Assembly: GCA_030035585.1 (NCBI GenBank)
Contig: CM057477.1
Coordinates: forward strand, 62,663,447-62,727,446
Direction: 5' to 3'
DNA from: Dugong dugon
Lineage: Eukaryota > Chordata > Mammalia > Sirenia > Dugongidae
DNA: 64,000 nt
Shown: in pieces, positions 22,022-59,270 of the stretch
Layout: the number at the start of each line of letters is the position of its first letter
Numbering within the stretch: position 1 is the first letter of the stretch
Position numbers and translations under genes: made by a program
The notes under the pieces: model-generated
The model's input: only the letters and a program-made list of their open reading frames with translations
Told to the model about the DNA's origin: nothing
Databases searched by the model: none

Positions 22022-22423
22022 TCACCAACACCACAATTCAAAGGCATCAATTCTTCTTCGGTCTTCCTTATTCATTGTCCACATTTTGCATGCATATGAG
22101 GCGACTGAAAATACAATGGCTTGGGTCAGGCACACCTTAGTCCGCAAAGTGACATCTTTGCTTTTTAACACTTTAAAGAGGTCTTTTGCAGCAGATTTGC
22201 CCAGTGCAATACATCGTTTGATTTCTTCACTGCTGTTTCCATGGGTGTTGATTGTGGATCTGAGTAAAATGAAATCCTTGACAATTTCAATATTCTCTCC
22301 ATTGATCATGATGTTGCTTATTTGTCCAGTTGTCAGGATTTTTGTTTTCTTTATGCTGAGGTGCAATCCATACTGAAAGCTGTAGTCTTTGATCTCCATC
22401 AGTAAGTGCTTCAAGTCCTCTTC
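22022..22423 (-). pseudogene. RTE reverse-transcriptase C-terminal fragment
   Basis: The reverse strand encodes an uninterrupted frame with segments such as LHLSIKKTKIL and MNKEDRRRIDAFELWCW. I recognise these from the C-terminal part of RTE/BovB-type ORF2, after the catalytic YxDD box, which is missing here. The frame continues beyond 22423 into flanking sequence, so its apparent start is chance. It has no endonuclease domain and cannot act alone. Confidence 0.85.
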
Positions 22424-22433
22424 ACATGGGGCA

Positions 22434-22956
22434 GGCTCGTGATTAATGTCCATATGTTTGCCAGGAATTCTTGCTCTAAAGGCAGAAAAAAAAGTTACCA
22501 GCCAAAATTAAATGTTAATCAGTTAGCAGTTTCTTGGCACTGTCTACCCAAGGTTTTCTTAGAAGTTGTGGTCGAGCAGTGCATGCTCCCAGTTTGTCAT
22601 ACAAGCGCTGCTGCTGGCCTGGATTTACCCAGGGGAACTTTCAACTCTTGGTCAAGTTTCCACTCTCCTCCTCAATCCTCCCACCTCAAAAGAGTAAGAC
22701 TGCAGGCTTGGTTCCATCCTAGTCCAGCGGTTACTCTGGAAGTCTGGGATGTGGCTTCAGACCATGGCTCCAGCTCACCCACCGAAGGGCCTTCTGGATG
22801 AACCAGCTCAGCCTCTAGCTGTGGGAGGCTGGGAAGAAGAAGGAACAGATACCTGCTGGGAGGTCTTAGTAAATAGTGGTGATCTGCAAGGCAATCAACG
22901 GTACGGAGGTCTGCAGAGGAGCGCACCTGATGGAAGACAGCAAAAGGGGGAGTCTA
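22434..22956. other. Single-copy sequence
   Basis: It is fairly GC-balanced and has overlapping open frames on both strands (up to 131 codons, 22406-22801). I recognise no domain. The + frame begins inside RTE sequence, which argues against it being a gene. Confidence 0.4.
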
Positions 22957-23163
22957 CTACTACCACTCGCTGCTTTCAAGTCGATTCTGACTCATGGTGA
23001 TCCCACATGTTACAGAGTAGAACCACTCCATAGGGTTTTCGTGGCTGTAATCTATACGGAAGCAGATCTACAGGCTTTCTTCCATGGTGCCGCTGGGTAG
23101 GTTCAAACCACCAACCTTTAGGTTAGTAGACGAGTACAAACTGCTTGCACCACCCAGGGACCT
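22957..23163 (-). mobile_element. AfroSINE, long form
   Basis: The tail is at the left ('ttcaagtcgattctgactca'), the body is 'atctatacggaagcagatct', and the reverse-complement head is at the right (CACCACCCAGGGAC). Confidence 0.85.
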
Positions 23164-23199
23164 GAAAGGGGAAATATGGGTGGGTAAAGTGGAGGTCAG

Positions 23200-23905
23200 A
23201 AGCAGGTTTCCTCATCCAAAAACAGCAGTAATAACTCTATGGAAGGACATAGAAAGTTGCAGCAATTTCACTTCCAGGAATTTATTCCATGAAGTCCCTG
23301 GGTGGTTGGTACCTTTAGCATTTGGTTGCTAACCAAAAAGTTAAAGTCCACCCAGAGGTGTTGCACAAGAAAGGCCTGGCAATCTATGTCTGAAAAATCA
23401 GCCACTGAAAACCCTCTGGAGCACATTTCCAAGATGACACACAAGAGGTTGCCATGAGTCGGAATCAACTTAATGGCAACTGGTTAATTTATTTCACAGA
23501 TAACACTTGTGCAAGTACATAAAGATATATGTACAAGGAAGTCCACTGAAGCATTGCTGGCGACCACAAAAAAAAATGGAAATAACTGGTCCATCAATAA
23601 TTTAATATATTACTGTACAATCACAGTATGAGATATTATGCAAACATGAAAAATAGGTGGTATATAAATAGGTATAATATTGTTGATAAATTGAGAAAAG
23701 CAAGTACCAGAAGAGTTTGCATAGTATGATTCCATTTTTTTAAAAAAGAGAATATACAAACAGGCTTGTATATGTATAGAAAATATCTGGGAGGAGAACC
23801 TAGACATCATTTACTGTATTGATTCACAGAGTTAGTGATGAAGGGGAGGCAAGGAAAAGGAGAGCTTTACTTTTTACTTCATAACCTTATTTCCATTTGA
23901 TTGTT
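23200..23905 (+). repeat. Old LINE-1 3' end split by a SINE
   Basis: The text on both sides of 23291-23484 follows an old L1 end: 'gcagcaatttcacttccagg', then 'tccactgaagcattgctggc' and 'catagtatgattccattttt'. The SINE lies between the near-repeats AATTTATTCCA and AATTTATTTCA. Confidence 0.6.
23291..23484 (+). mobile_element. AfroSINE nested in an old L1
   Basis: The head is GAAGTCCCTGGGTGG, the body is long-form ('gcctggcaatctatgtctga'), and the end is GGCAACTGGTT. The flanking AATTTATT(C/T)CA copies give an approximate target duplication. Confidence 0.85.
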
Positions 23906-24972
23906 TACTGTGAGCATGCAGTCTGTGTAGAGTTAAAACAAACTGATTAAAAATGTTGTAAAAGGGAAGAATAGCAGGAAAAAGGAGGAAAATTGGTTAG
24001 CATCAAGAGTCAAACAGTCAAGAAATAACTTTTCCTCAAAGTGGATCCCTGAGCCTGTGGGAAGGCAGACTTCTCTCAGCAAAAAACACTTTTCTGCTTG
24101 AAGGCCAAAGGGAAAAGCCAGCTGTGGGTAGTTTTTCTTAATGTTCCTCAGAGCCAGGCCTATACTCAGCTCAGGTGAGGACTGCCTTCTGCCTCTTGCC
24201 CAGCCATTTGGGCATACTGTGAGAGGCAAGTCAGGGGGAGGCACATTCTGGGCCTCATACCACAGCCAGGCTCTGCCAAGGGTCGCCATGTAAGGATGCC
24301 CTCCTCAGATTTCTTTTTTTAAATAAAAATCAGTGGTTATTAAAAGCATGGGACTAGAGTTGGGCTCACATGGTTTGCAACCCCAGCTGTGATAAGGTAG
24401 TGATGTTGCTGGCAATGATTAAGAAGCCCAGGGAAGCTAGTCTGAGAACTGAACTGACCTTTTGAGTAGACAAATGACTAGACCTTACTAATGACTCCAG
24501 GTAGACTTTGTCTTCTTCTGGATGACCCCAAGCAGCCCCCAGAGCAAGAAGTGCAGGGTCGAGCTTGGGAAAGGGCCCAAGAAGAGAGGAGCTGTCCCTA
24601 ACTTCCCAGTGACATTGAGAATTTTTACCCACACAAACCCCTCTATAAAGCCAGCCACAGACACCTGCTAGGGAAGCACTGGGGGTGCAGACACCAGAGC
24701 TGGTCTGACACACAGCTATTCACTCACGCTGGGGTAGTGTTTGCAACCAGCAACCCTGGATCAACACTTCCCATGACCCCAAATCTTTCAGGTTTGAAGT
24801 TTTCCCCTCTTCTGAGCTTCTAAGAGCTAACACCAACCAGTTCACCATTTGGAAAAGTGTGGAATTGAACCCATTTTTCTCCCACTCTCAGAACTAGGCA
24901 AGTGTGGGGACCTAATATGAAGGTCTGTGATGCACTTAAACCCTTCCGTTTTAATCCCTATACTGCAGGAAA
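23906..24972. other. Single-copy sequence upstream of SERP2
   Basis: I recognise no repeats beyond a possible MIR trace. Two reverse-strand open frames of about 115 codons (23933-24289, 24366-24713) have no recognised similarity and no splice context. Confidence 0.4.
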
Positions 24973-25176
24973 GGGAGTCCCTGGGTAGTGCAAATGGTTA
25001 CTGTGCTCTACTGCTAACTGAAAGGTTGGAGGTTGGAGTCCACCACGAGGTACCTCACAAGAAAGGCCTGGCAATCTACTTCTGAAAAATCAGCCACTGA
25101 AAATCCTATGGCGCACAGTTCTATGCTGACACACATGGGGTCACTATGAGTCAGAATGGATTTCACGGCAACTGGT
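24973..25176 (+). mobile_element. AfroSINE, last repeat before the promoter
   Basis: This is a complete long-form SINE (GGAGTCCCTGGGTAGTGC to GGCAACTGGTA). It lies about 450 bp upstream of the CpG island, with no clear repeat between. Confidence 0.88.
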
Positions 25177-26021
25177 ATGCTGCAAGAAGTTCAGCCTGGG
25201 AGTCCACACGCAAACCTTACAAGACAAGGATGACTGGAGGGAGCTCTGGGCTGTCCCGGTGTGCGAGCCAGGCCCCAGTGCCGGGCAGATGAGGAGCCCA
25301 GACTGATGAAGGTCAACCACCTTTGGGCAGTTACCACCAAATCCAACCTGGGATGCAGGCCCAAGACCTTCTCATCCTTCTCACACATTCTGCTCAGGTG
25401 TAGCACTGGTTTATCTTCCAATTGTAGCCCCCACAACTACAAAGGCAAGAATGCCTGTCCCAACTCCATCCTCACACCCCTTCTCCCCATCCCTCAAGGA
25501 GCCTGGCTTTGTCTTCTCTTCCCAGTTGTACTGTGACCCTTTTTACATGGCCCAGGAAAGATCCCACAGTAAGGCACCCTCGTGAAAGGACCTTCCACAG
25601 ATACCCGAAGAGGAGTCTCCTTTGGGCCGCCCCCCAACAGCAGCCGACCTGCCCTGCCCAGGTTCCACCTGTCATTTGAGGCCCCTGGCCGCCACCTCCA
25701 GCCTGGCCCTCAGCCTGGGGGCGGAGGTGCAAGGGCGACCTCGCGGCCTGGCCTGGAGCACGGCCGCCCAATCTATCCCCGGGTTTGGGGTGAGTCCTTG
25801 CCTAAGACCCTGGGAGCGCCAGCGCCCCTGTTCCCCACCCACGCACGAACGCCAGTGGCGACCGGAATCCCCGGCCTCGCTGCGTTCGGCTCGGAAGTCC
25901 GACACAGCAGAGTCCCGGCGGTCGGGCGGCGCCGCGCGTAGCGCTCCAGGCCGGAGTTCCGCACGCCCGTCGCTGGATGCGGCGAGGACGCGCGGCAGCG
26001 CCTGCCTCGGTGGCCGCGCTG

Positions 26022-26244
26022 GTAAGTTAGCCGGGGGACCGGAAGGATAACGAGGAAGTTGGAGAGGGTTTCCTGAGATGAGAGATTACTTCCGTCCGGG
26101 CTCTGGCCTCTCACCGCAGCTGGCTCGCGGGGGGTCGGGCTCGGGGCGCGCGGGGCTCCGGCCACGCCTTGCCACCTGCAGCGGCCCGGGCGGGCGGGAC
26201 GCGCTCGGCCTTGTCCGAGGGGCTAACGCGGGGGATTTTTGCAG
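26022..26244 (+). other. SERP2: Possible 5' UTR intron of SERP2
   Basis: A near-ideal donor, CTG|GTAAGT, lies at 26019-26027. A weaker acceptor, TTTTTGCAG, ends at 26244, 35 bp before the ATG. They could define a 223-bp intron in the leader of some transcripts. The pyrimidine tract is short, so the pair may be chance. Confidence 0.3.
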
Positions 26245-26275
26245 GTGGGAGTCGAAGGCATTTCAAAGCGTCTAA

Positions 26276-52460
<26,185 letters not shown>

Positions 52461-52860
52461 GAAGGCCCCGGGTTCGAGGCTGCCTCACTCCCGCTGGAAG
52501 GCAGAGGACCGCATACACTTTTAGCCAGGTGTCTGTGGGAAGCACGCAAGCTGTGCAGAATAGAAAGAAGGCTCCCTCGATTGTTCCTGATCATTTCATC
52601 TTGGATGTCAGGCCAGATTGCCTTCTCACAGGACATCTTGATGTGTCCGTGCTCCCAAGCGGAAAGGACATTGGACTTTTCTGTTGACTGGATCGGCAGC
52701 CCCTGGCTGTCTGCAGCCACGCTGTGTGTGGTTTTTCCTTGGTTTCACTCATGTCTGCACGTGGCCCTCTGAACGAGTGCTGGTTTACCTTCTACGGATA
52801 CAGTCTCGCCTCCATGGGGAATTGGTTTTGCAAATAAATGTCTTTGTTCAACCTCATGCC
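52461..52860 (+). other. SERP2: SERP2 3' UTR (approximate end)
   Basis: The terminal exon continues about 400 bases to just past the AATAAA at 52833-52838. No repeat is visible in it. The exact cleavage site is inferred from the usual 10-30 base spacing. Confidence 0.75.
52833..52838 (+). terminator. SERP2: Canonical poly(A) signal of SERP2
   Basis: AATAAA is followed by a GT/T-rich segment (TGTCTTTGTTC), as expected of a downstream element. It is the first canonical hexamer after the stop codon. Confidence 0.8.
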
Positions 52861-53293
52861 ATGTGTGGGTGACCGTGAGAAAGCTGAAGTGAAGAAGAAA
52901 TCAGAAAAGCTCAAGGGGGTTGGGGCCGTGGGGGAACTTGATGCTGCAGTTGGGAAAGGGTCAGGGTGTCTGTGGCCTGGGAAGCAGAGCTCCATTTACC
53001 CAGCGGGTCCCTGGCAAAGGCCCAAGGTCTTCCCCTGAAATGCAGCCCTGGGCAGCTCCAGTCCTTCGGTTTTCCACACAGCTAACTCTTCATTTTGTTT
53101 GTTTGTTTTGTTTTCTTCTTTTTTTCCAAACCAGAAAAGGCACCTGAAGTGTGTGGTAAAGTGGGATTAGCCCTTATCTCCTGTGTGGCCAGCCTCAAGG
53201 CTCCACAGAGCAGATGACCCAGGCCTCTTTGTGAAAACTGTCAACTCCAGGCCCAGCCCTGGCCCTAACAGAGAGCTACTGGGTGGAGCAAGA
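52861..53293. other. 3' flank of SERP2
   Basis: It is single-copy, with a (GTTT)n/T-rich patch near 53095-53128. No gene is seen. Confidence 0.4.
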
Positions 53294-53479
53294 GGCCCCT
53301 GGGTGGCATACCACCCTGGATGGTGGTTTGAACCTACCTAGCAGTGCCACAGAAGAAAGGCCTGGCAATCTGTTTCTGTAAAGACTACAACCAAGAAAAC
53401 CCTATGGAACAGTTCTACTCTGTAACACATGGAGTTGCCAAGAGTCAGAATCGACTTGATGGCAATGGGTTTGGTTTGA
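53294..53479 (+). mobile_element. AfroSINE downstream of SERP2
   Basis: GTGGAGCA(A/G)GA flanks it at 53283-53293 and 53480-53490. The head is partly deleted around the anticodon region. The tail is GGGTTTGGTTTG. Confidence 0.87.
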
Positions 53480-53579
53480 GTGGAGCAGGAGTCCCAGTGT
53501 TACTCTGTGGTCAGCTGGGAGGACAGAAGGGGGAAGTTCAGTGCTGGTGAGAAGAAACGCTCCTCTCCCTGGTCACTTT

Positions 53580-53800
53580 GCCCCCCTGACTCTCAAAGTG
53601 TGGTCCACCTGCATCAGCACTGCAGGATGTTTGCATATGTGTATGTTTGGTTGGGGGAGGCGCTTCTTAAAATGCAGATTCCTGGGTTCCACCTGAAGCC
53701 TGCTGAATCGGAATTGCTGCAAGTGGGACCAAGGAAAAAAATGTTTTTAACAAGCTGCCCGGGTGAGGCTTATGCACTCTAAATGTTGAGAACCTCTGAC
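53580..53800 (-). repeat. MER5-type hAT element
   Basis: 'gactctcaaagtgtggtcca' at the left and 'aaatgttgagaacctctgac' at the right are the imperfect ends of a MER5-like element. The middle is diverged. Confidence 0.65.
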
Positions 53801-53886
53801 TCAGGCAAAATCCAGCTAGAGAGGGACTAAGGCTTTGCCCCATTCCAAAGCCACAAGGGCTATGAAGCTGACTCTTAAGCACGGAC

Positions 53887-54088
53887 CAGTCCCTGCAGAC
53901 AGTTCATGCGCTCATCTGTTAACTGATTGGCTCAGGTCTGGGTTGAGGTTCGAGTCCACCCAGGCGCGCCTCAGCAGAAAGACCTGGTGATCTACTTCCA
54001 AAAAATAAGCCACTGAAAGTGCCGTATAGCACAGTTCTCACTGACACACAGGTGGGGTCGCCGTGAGTCGAATTGACAGCAACAGGTA
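53887..54088 (+). mobile_element. AfroSINE, diverged
   Basis: It has a decayed head (AGTCCCTGCAGACAG) with CTGTTAAC in the anticodon region and an intact B-box GGTTCGAGTCC. The body is long-form. Confidence 0.78.
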
Positions 54089-55235
54089 TGGTGACAGGGA
54101 AGGGGGCAGGAGAGATTTGGCTCGCCCTCCCATCAAGTTCTGATACAGCCAAATGGAGTTATAGGTCCAGCACAGAGATCACTGACAGGATTAAAGAAAA
54201 GATGTTCCTTAATACTGTGAGAGCTTGAGAAACGGAGCAGTGGAAGTGGCCGTCACCTCCCTACCACTTAAGAGGATTAGTGGTACACTTCGTAGTAGAG
54301 GCAGGGGCTTTTTGTCCCCTATAGTCTTTCATCCCAGGCCCTTTAATGATGTTCTTTAGGGCTTTCTTTTCTCTTATCCTTTGAGTTCCCCTCCTAAAGC
54401 ACCTCTACCCCCTCCCACTGAGGAGAGCAAAGTAGCAGGGCTGCTATAGGATTAGCAGCCCCAGGGACAGCCCATCACCCTGTGCTCCCCCACTGCTCCA
54501 CTCCATGGAGCCCCCTCCCCAGTTGGTGACGCCCAGGGCTGCACAAGTAGATGCTCTGTGGGCTGGTCCCCAATCCTGTGGGCTGTCCAGCTATCCCCTA
54601 GTAGACCAGTGTACTGTGAGAGATCAGACGCCTTGGCTCCTGAGTAGGATCTAGGAGCCCACAGCTGCCTGCTAAGAGGCCAGAGGGAGAAAAGCCCCTT
54701 TCTTTAAGGCCCATGCTCTCAAACACACCCTTTCTGATGCCCACAGTTGCCTAGTCTTGATTTGAGTGCACGCCTGTCTTCTTTCCCTAATGCCAATAAA
54801 AGCACATCTCAACTGAACAGCAGCTAACAACATCAACAACCAAAGCACCATTAAAGGCCATTACTGGGCCTTGGCCTTGTGGTTCATCATCTACTGGATA
54901 GAGTCCTTGTTTTGTTTACTTTGGATTTTCCCACAACAGTTATAGTCCACAGGGTGAGTATACGAGCATTGTAAGGAAAAGAAAACTAAAGCTTGGTCAG
55001 ATTAGCTCCAGATAAGCCCAGCCAGTCCCCAGATGTTAGGCGTGGTGGGCTGAGTCGGCTACCATCCATAAAACTGCCTGTGATTGATTTACCTCCCAGT
55101 CTATGTGATCTTCCACAAATCGTTTCTCTATTTGTTTCCAAGTAGACTCCCTCAAGTACTGCATATTAGCTTCCCTGATGACTTCTTGCCTCAGTCCTTT
55201 GTAAGCACAGGTGAGAGTTGCAATAAGTAAATTAG
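54089..55235. other. Single-copy 3' flanking sequence
   Basis: I recognise no repeat or gene. It includes a C-rich stretch near 54400-54540 that could look like exon sequence but has no open frame above 80 codons. Confidence 0.4.
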
Positions 55236-55437
55236 GGCTGTTGCGTGCCGTCGAGTCAATTCCAACTCATAGCAACCCAATGGGACTGAGTAGAACTGCC
55301 CCATAGGGTTTCCTAGGCTGTAATCTATATGGAAGCAGGTCGCCAGGTCTTTTCTCCCGCAGTGCCACTGGTGGGTTTGAACTACTGACATTTCAGTTAG
55401 CAGCTGAGTGCTTAACCATTGTACCACCAGGGCTCCT
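55236..55437 (-). mobile_element. AfroSINE
   Basis: It is reverse-oriented and well preserved: GTGCCGTCGAGTCAATTCC at the left and CCACCAGGGCTCC at the right. Confidence 0.88.
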
Positions 55438-56614
55438 CTACAGCAGGGGCTTACAAACCTTTTATTGTCATAACAGTAAGAAATACATTTTACATAGAAC
55501 CCTAGTGCACAACACACTAATACAAAGCACACTTATCTTTACCCCAGGTAATGCACAAATAGGTTCCAACCTACAGTTTTAAAAACATCATTCTTCAGAG
55601 GAACATCCAGCCCTTGTAGGAGATAGATACGGGGTCTCATAAGATAAGACAGTTTGAATCCAGCTCTGTATCCTACTGAGAACCTCATCTCAGTCACAGC
55701 CAATTAATACCTCCAGTGGCACATAATAAGTGACTTCATTTGGGATTTAAGATTCATCGCCAGATCCGGCAGAGAAAGCTAGAAACAAAATTTGGGGGCC
55801 ACATGAGTTTGTTGATCTAGCACCATCTTGAATCCATTGAAAGAATATGAAGCAAACACCCAGATATTTGTTTGTATGTGTGTGTCGGTGTTCACTTGCT
55901 GTGCATCTTGACGACTGGGGATGAAAGATTCTTAAAAGTATGGAGCCACCCCAGGCCTGCTGAAGATCAAACTCTCCTGGGAAGGCATGTGTGCATATGT
56001 ATTTTTTAAAAAGATGTCCAAATGATTCAGATGCTGCCTGTTCACCAGTTAGTATTTGGGAATCACATCACAAGCAAACCTAGTTTAATTAAGCTAGAGC
56101 AGGGACCCAGATGTAATGCTCCCAAACTAACACTGCACCAACCCTAATCCACAAGAGTTTCTCCCTCTTCCAACATTCTTAATCATTTTAGGGTGCTCCA
56201 CAGAGCTCTGCAACGATGATACGCTATTTCTTGTTTTGCTCCAGGTCTTCTGTGTGTGTCTCTCTGTCATCCCAAGTAGGTCAGTGACTGGTGCACACAG
56301 TCTTAATACTTGGCTCTCAAAGCAATTTTAGAAGGAAGAAGCATGCCTGATGGGAACGGTAAAGGCTTTTTGTAATCCCCTGCCCTCCAAGGCATAATTA
56401 CTGAGCAAACATTGCTTCTGGGAGGCCAGTAGATGGGTGAATGTCTCACTGGTTCAGAAGTGCCTAAACTCACAGGACATGTGCGCTCAGAAATGTAGGC
56501 TTGCTTTGTTACAAGACAGATTTCATCCTATCCAGGCACAAGAACATCCTAACCTAATATCCCTGATATTATTCCACATTTTTTCCCCAGAGTTTTGGGG
56601 GTAAAATATTTGGT
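55438..56614. other. 3' flank with a MER5-like relic
   Basis: About 55895-56060 looks like a diverged MER5-type element ('gggatgaaagattcttaaaa' to 'gtatttgggaatcacatcac'). The rest is single-copy. Confidence 0.4.
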
Positions 56615-57791
56615 AAACCCATATCTATGGCCAGTTGATTTTTGACAAGGGTGTCAAGTAAATTCAATGGGGAAAGAACAGCCTCTTAAGTAAGTAGTGC
56701 TGGACAGCTGGATCTCCACATGCGAAGAATGAAGTTGGACCCCTGCCTCATACCATTTACAAAAATTAACTCAAAATAGATCGAAGGCCTAAATGTAAAA
56801 GCTAAAAACACAAAACTCTTAGAAGAAAACAGGAATAAATTTTTAGAACCTTGTACTGGCAATGGATTCTTAGATAAGACAGCAAAAGTATAAGCAACAA
56901 AAGAAAAAAAAATTGAAAAGTTGGGCTTCATCAAAATTGCAAACTTTTGTGCATCAAAGGGCATTATCAAGAAAGTGAGTAGACAATCTACAGAGTGTGA
57001 GAAAATATTTGGGAACCATATATCTGATAAGGGTTTAATATCTAGAATACATAAAGAACTCCTCCAACTCAACAACAAAAAGGCAAACAACCCAATTAAA
57101 TAATGGGCAAAGGACTTAAATAGACATTGCTCCAAAGGAGATATACAGATGGCCAATAAGCACATGAAAAGATGCTCAGCTTCATTAGTCACTAGCAAAA
57201 TGCAAATCAAAACCACAACAAGATACCACCCCATACTCACTAGGATGGCTATTATCCAAAAGACAGAAACTAACAAGTATTGGTGAAGACGTGGAGAAAT
57301 TGGAACCCTCGTGCATTGCTGGTGGGAACGTAAAATGGTACAGCTGCTGCAGAAAACAATTTGGCAGTTCCTAAAGAAGTTAAACATAAAATTACCGTAT
57401 GACCCAGAAATCCCACTCCTAGGCGTATACCCAAAAGACTTGAAGGTAGAAGCTCAGCTTCTTGTGCATCAATGTTCATAGCAGCATTATTCACAATAAT
57501 CAAAAGGTGAAACAACCCCAATGTCTATCAGCAGATGAAGGGATTAACAAAATGTGATATATACATGCAGTGGAATGTTGTTCGGCCATAAAGAGGAATG
57601 AAGTTCTGACGTGTGCTATGACACAGATGAACCTTAAAAAGCCAGACACAAAAGGACAAATACTATATGATTCCACTTATATGAAATATCTAGAATAGGC
57701 AAATGCACAGAGACAGAAAGTAGATTAGAGGTTACCAGGGTCTGGAGGGAGGGGAGAATGGGAAGTTATTGTTTAATGGGTACTGAGTTTC

Positions 57792-58848
57792 TGTCATAGA
57801 TTGAATTATGTCCCCCCAAAAAATGTGTGTATCATCATAAACCAGACACTTCATCAACTTGACACCAGAAGAACTAGATGGTGCCCAGCTACCACCAGTG
57901 ACCGCCCTGACAGGAAACACAAGAGAGAGTCCCTGACGGAGCGGGAGAAAAGTGGGCTACAGAACTCAAATTCTAGTAAAAAGACCAGATTTGTGGTTTG
58001 TTTGAGACTGGAGGGACCCCGGAAGACATGGCCCCTGGACTCTCTGTTAGCCCAGAACTGAAACTATTCCCGAGGCCAACTCTTAAGACAAAGATTAGAC
58101 TGGACTATTAGACATAAGATGATGCTTGTGAAGAGTGTGCTTCTTAGCTCAAGTAGATAACATGAGACTAAATGGGCAGCTCCTGTCCAGAGGTGAGATG
58201 GGAAGGCAGAGAGCATCAGGAGCTGGTTGAATGGACACAGGGAATCTGGGGTGGAAAGGAGGAGTGTGCTATCACAGTTTAGGAGAGCAACTAGGGTCAC
58301 ATAACAAGTTATGTATAAATTTTTGTGTGAGAGACTAACTTGAATTGTAAACTTCCACTTAAAGCACAATAAAATTAAAAAAAAAAAAAAAAAGTGTGTA
58401 TCAGTTTGGCTGGGCCATGATTCCCAGTGTGATTTTCCTATATGTTGTAAATCCTGCCTCTATGATGTTACTAAGGGAGGATGGGCAGCAGTTGTGTTAG
58501 TAAAGCAGGACTCAGTCTGTAAGATAGGATTGTGTCCTGAGGCAGTCTCTTGAGATATAAAAGAAAGAAGTGAGCAGAGAGGCTGTGGGGGGGGGGGGGG
58601 TGTACCTCATACCACCAAGAAAGCAGTGCCAGGAGCACGGCGCATCCTTTGGACCCCAGGTTCCTGCCCAGAGAAGCTCCTGGTCCAGGGCAACACTGAT
58701 GAGAAGGCCGACAGAGAAAGGCCTCCCCTGGAGCTGACACCCTGAATTTGGACTTTCAGCCTACTTTACTGGGAGGAAATGAACTTCTCTTTGTTAAAGC
58801 CGTCCACCTGTGATATTTCTGTTACAGCAGCACTAGATGACTAGGACA
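57792..58848 (+). mobile_element. MaLR-like LTR nested in L1, itself interrupted
   Basis: It starts TGTCATAGATTGAATTATGTCCCC and ends GATGACTAGGACA in pieces. GTTTC flanks it exactly at 57787-57791 and 58849-58853, a 5-bp duplication. It carries a G13 run (58588-58600) and a nested LINE. Without the LINE it is about 490 bp. It is related to the LTR at 59447-59969. Confidence 0.88.
57835..58393 (+). mobile_element. LINE-1-like 3' end nested in the LTR
   Basis: It ends AATAAAATTAAAA plus poly(A). GTGTGTATCA is repeated at 57825-57834 and 58394-58403. It is the youngest layer of a three-level nest. Confidence 0.88.
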
Positions 58849-59270
58849 GTTTCTGTCTGGGATGTTGGAGAAGTTTTGGAAATAAATAATGGTGATGGTT
58901 GCACAGCCTTGTGAATATAATTACTGTCACTGAATTGTACACTTAAAAGTGATTCAAATGGAAATTTTTATATCATATATATTTTACCACAATTTAAGAA
59001 AGTGTCTTTTGGGTGATGTTCTTTATCATATACAAGTCTTCATCAGGTTTGAGTGTAAAATATGAATGCATATTAATAGTTCTTGGCAATAGGTCCCCTG
59101 TCTTTGAGAAATCTTCAGTTTTGAGACTTCTTCTGCCAGCCATGGGCCACAGTTTCTTCTCTAAGGGTCAGAACATTTTTCCTGTAAAGGGCTAGATAGT
59201 AAGTATTTTAGAGTTTGTGGGCCAAACGGTCTCCAGACTCAACTTGCTATTGTAACCCAAAAGCATTTAT

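Larger units (their letters stand above)
21188..22423 (-). mobile_element. RTE-clade LINE, 5'-truncated, hosting a LINE-1-like insertion
   Basis: The 3' end is at the left (GTTGTTAGGTGCCATCGAG). The copy runs leftwards from the C-terminal part of the reverse-transcriptase ORF at 22022-22423. ACATGAGGCA (21178-21187) and ACATGGGGCA (22424-22433) flank it as a 10-bp duplication with one change. A second, younger LINE sits at 21368-21843. This is the largest RTE piece in the window and is the presumed source family for the SINE tails. Confidence 0.85.
56615..58999 (+). mobile_element. LINE-1 (L1M type) 3' end, interrupted by an LTR
   Basis: It holds the ORF2 tail and 3' UTR of an older L1: 'gatggccaataagcacatga', 'aaccacaacaagataccacc', 'gcattgctggtgggaacgta', 'atgacccagaaatcccactc'. 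It stops at 57791 and resumes at 58854 ('agaagttttggaaataaata' to TTTACCACAATTTAAG). Stops and frameshifts exclude a functional protein. A 233-codon reverse frame at 56686-57387 is an antisense artefact. Confidence 0.85.

Noticed and set aside
22022..22453. Possible host gene encoding a reverse-transcriptase-like protein
   Set aside because: The frame lacks the catalytic box and ends inside a TSD-bounded truncated RTE. Its ATG is in flanking sequence beyond the TSD.
56686..57387. A 233-codon reverse-strand open frame, the longest in the window
   Set aside because: It is antisense to an old L1 3' part. The A-rich sense strand yields a T-rich, stop-poor, hydrophobic antisense frame by composition.
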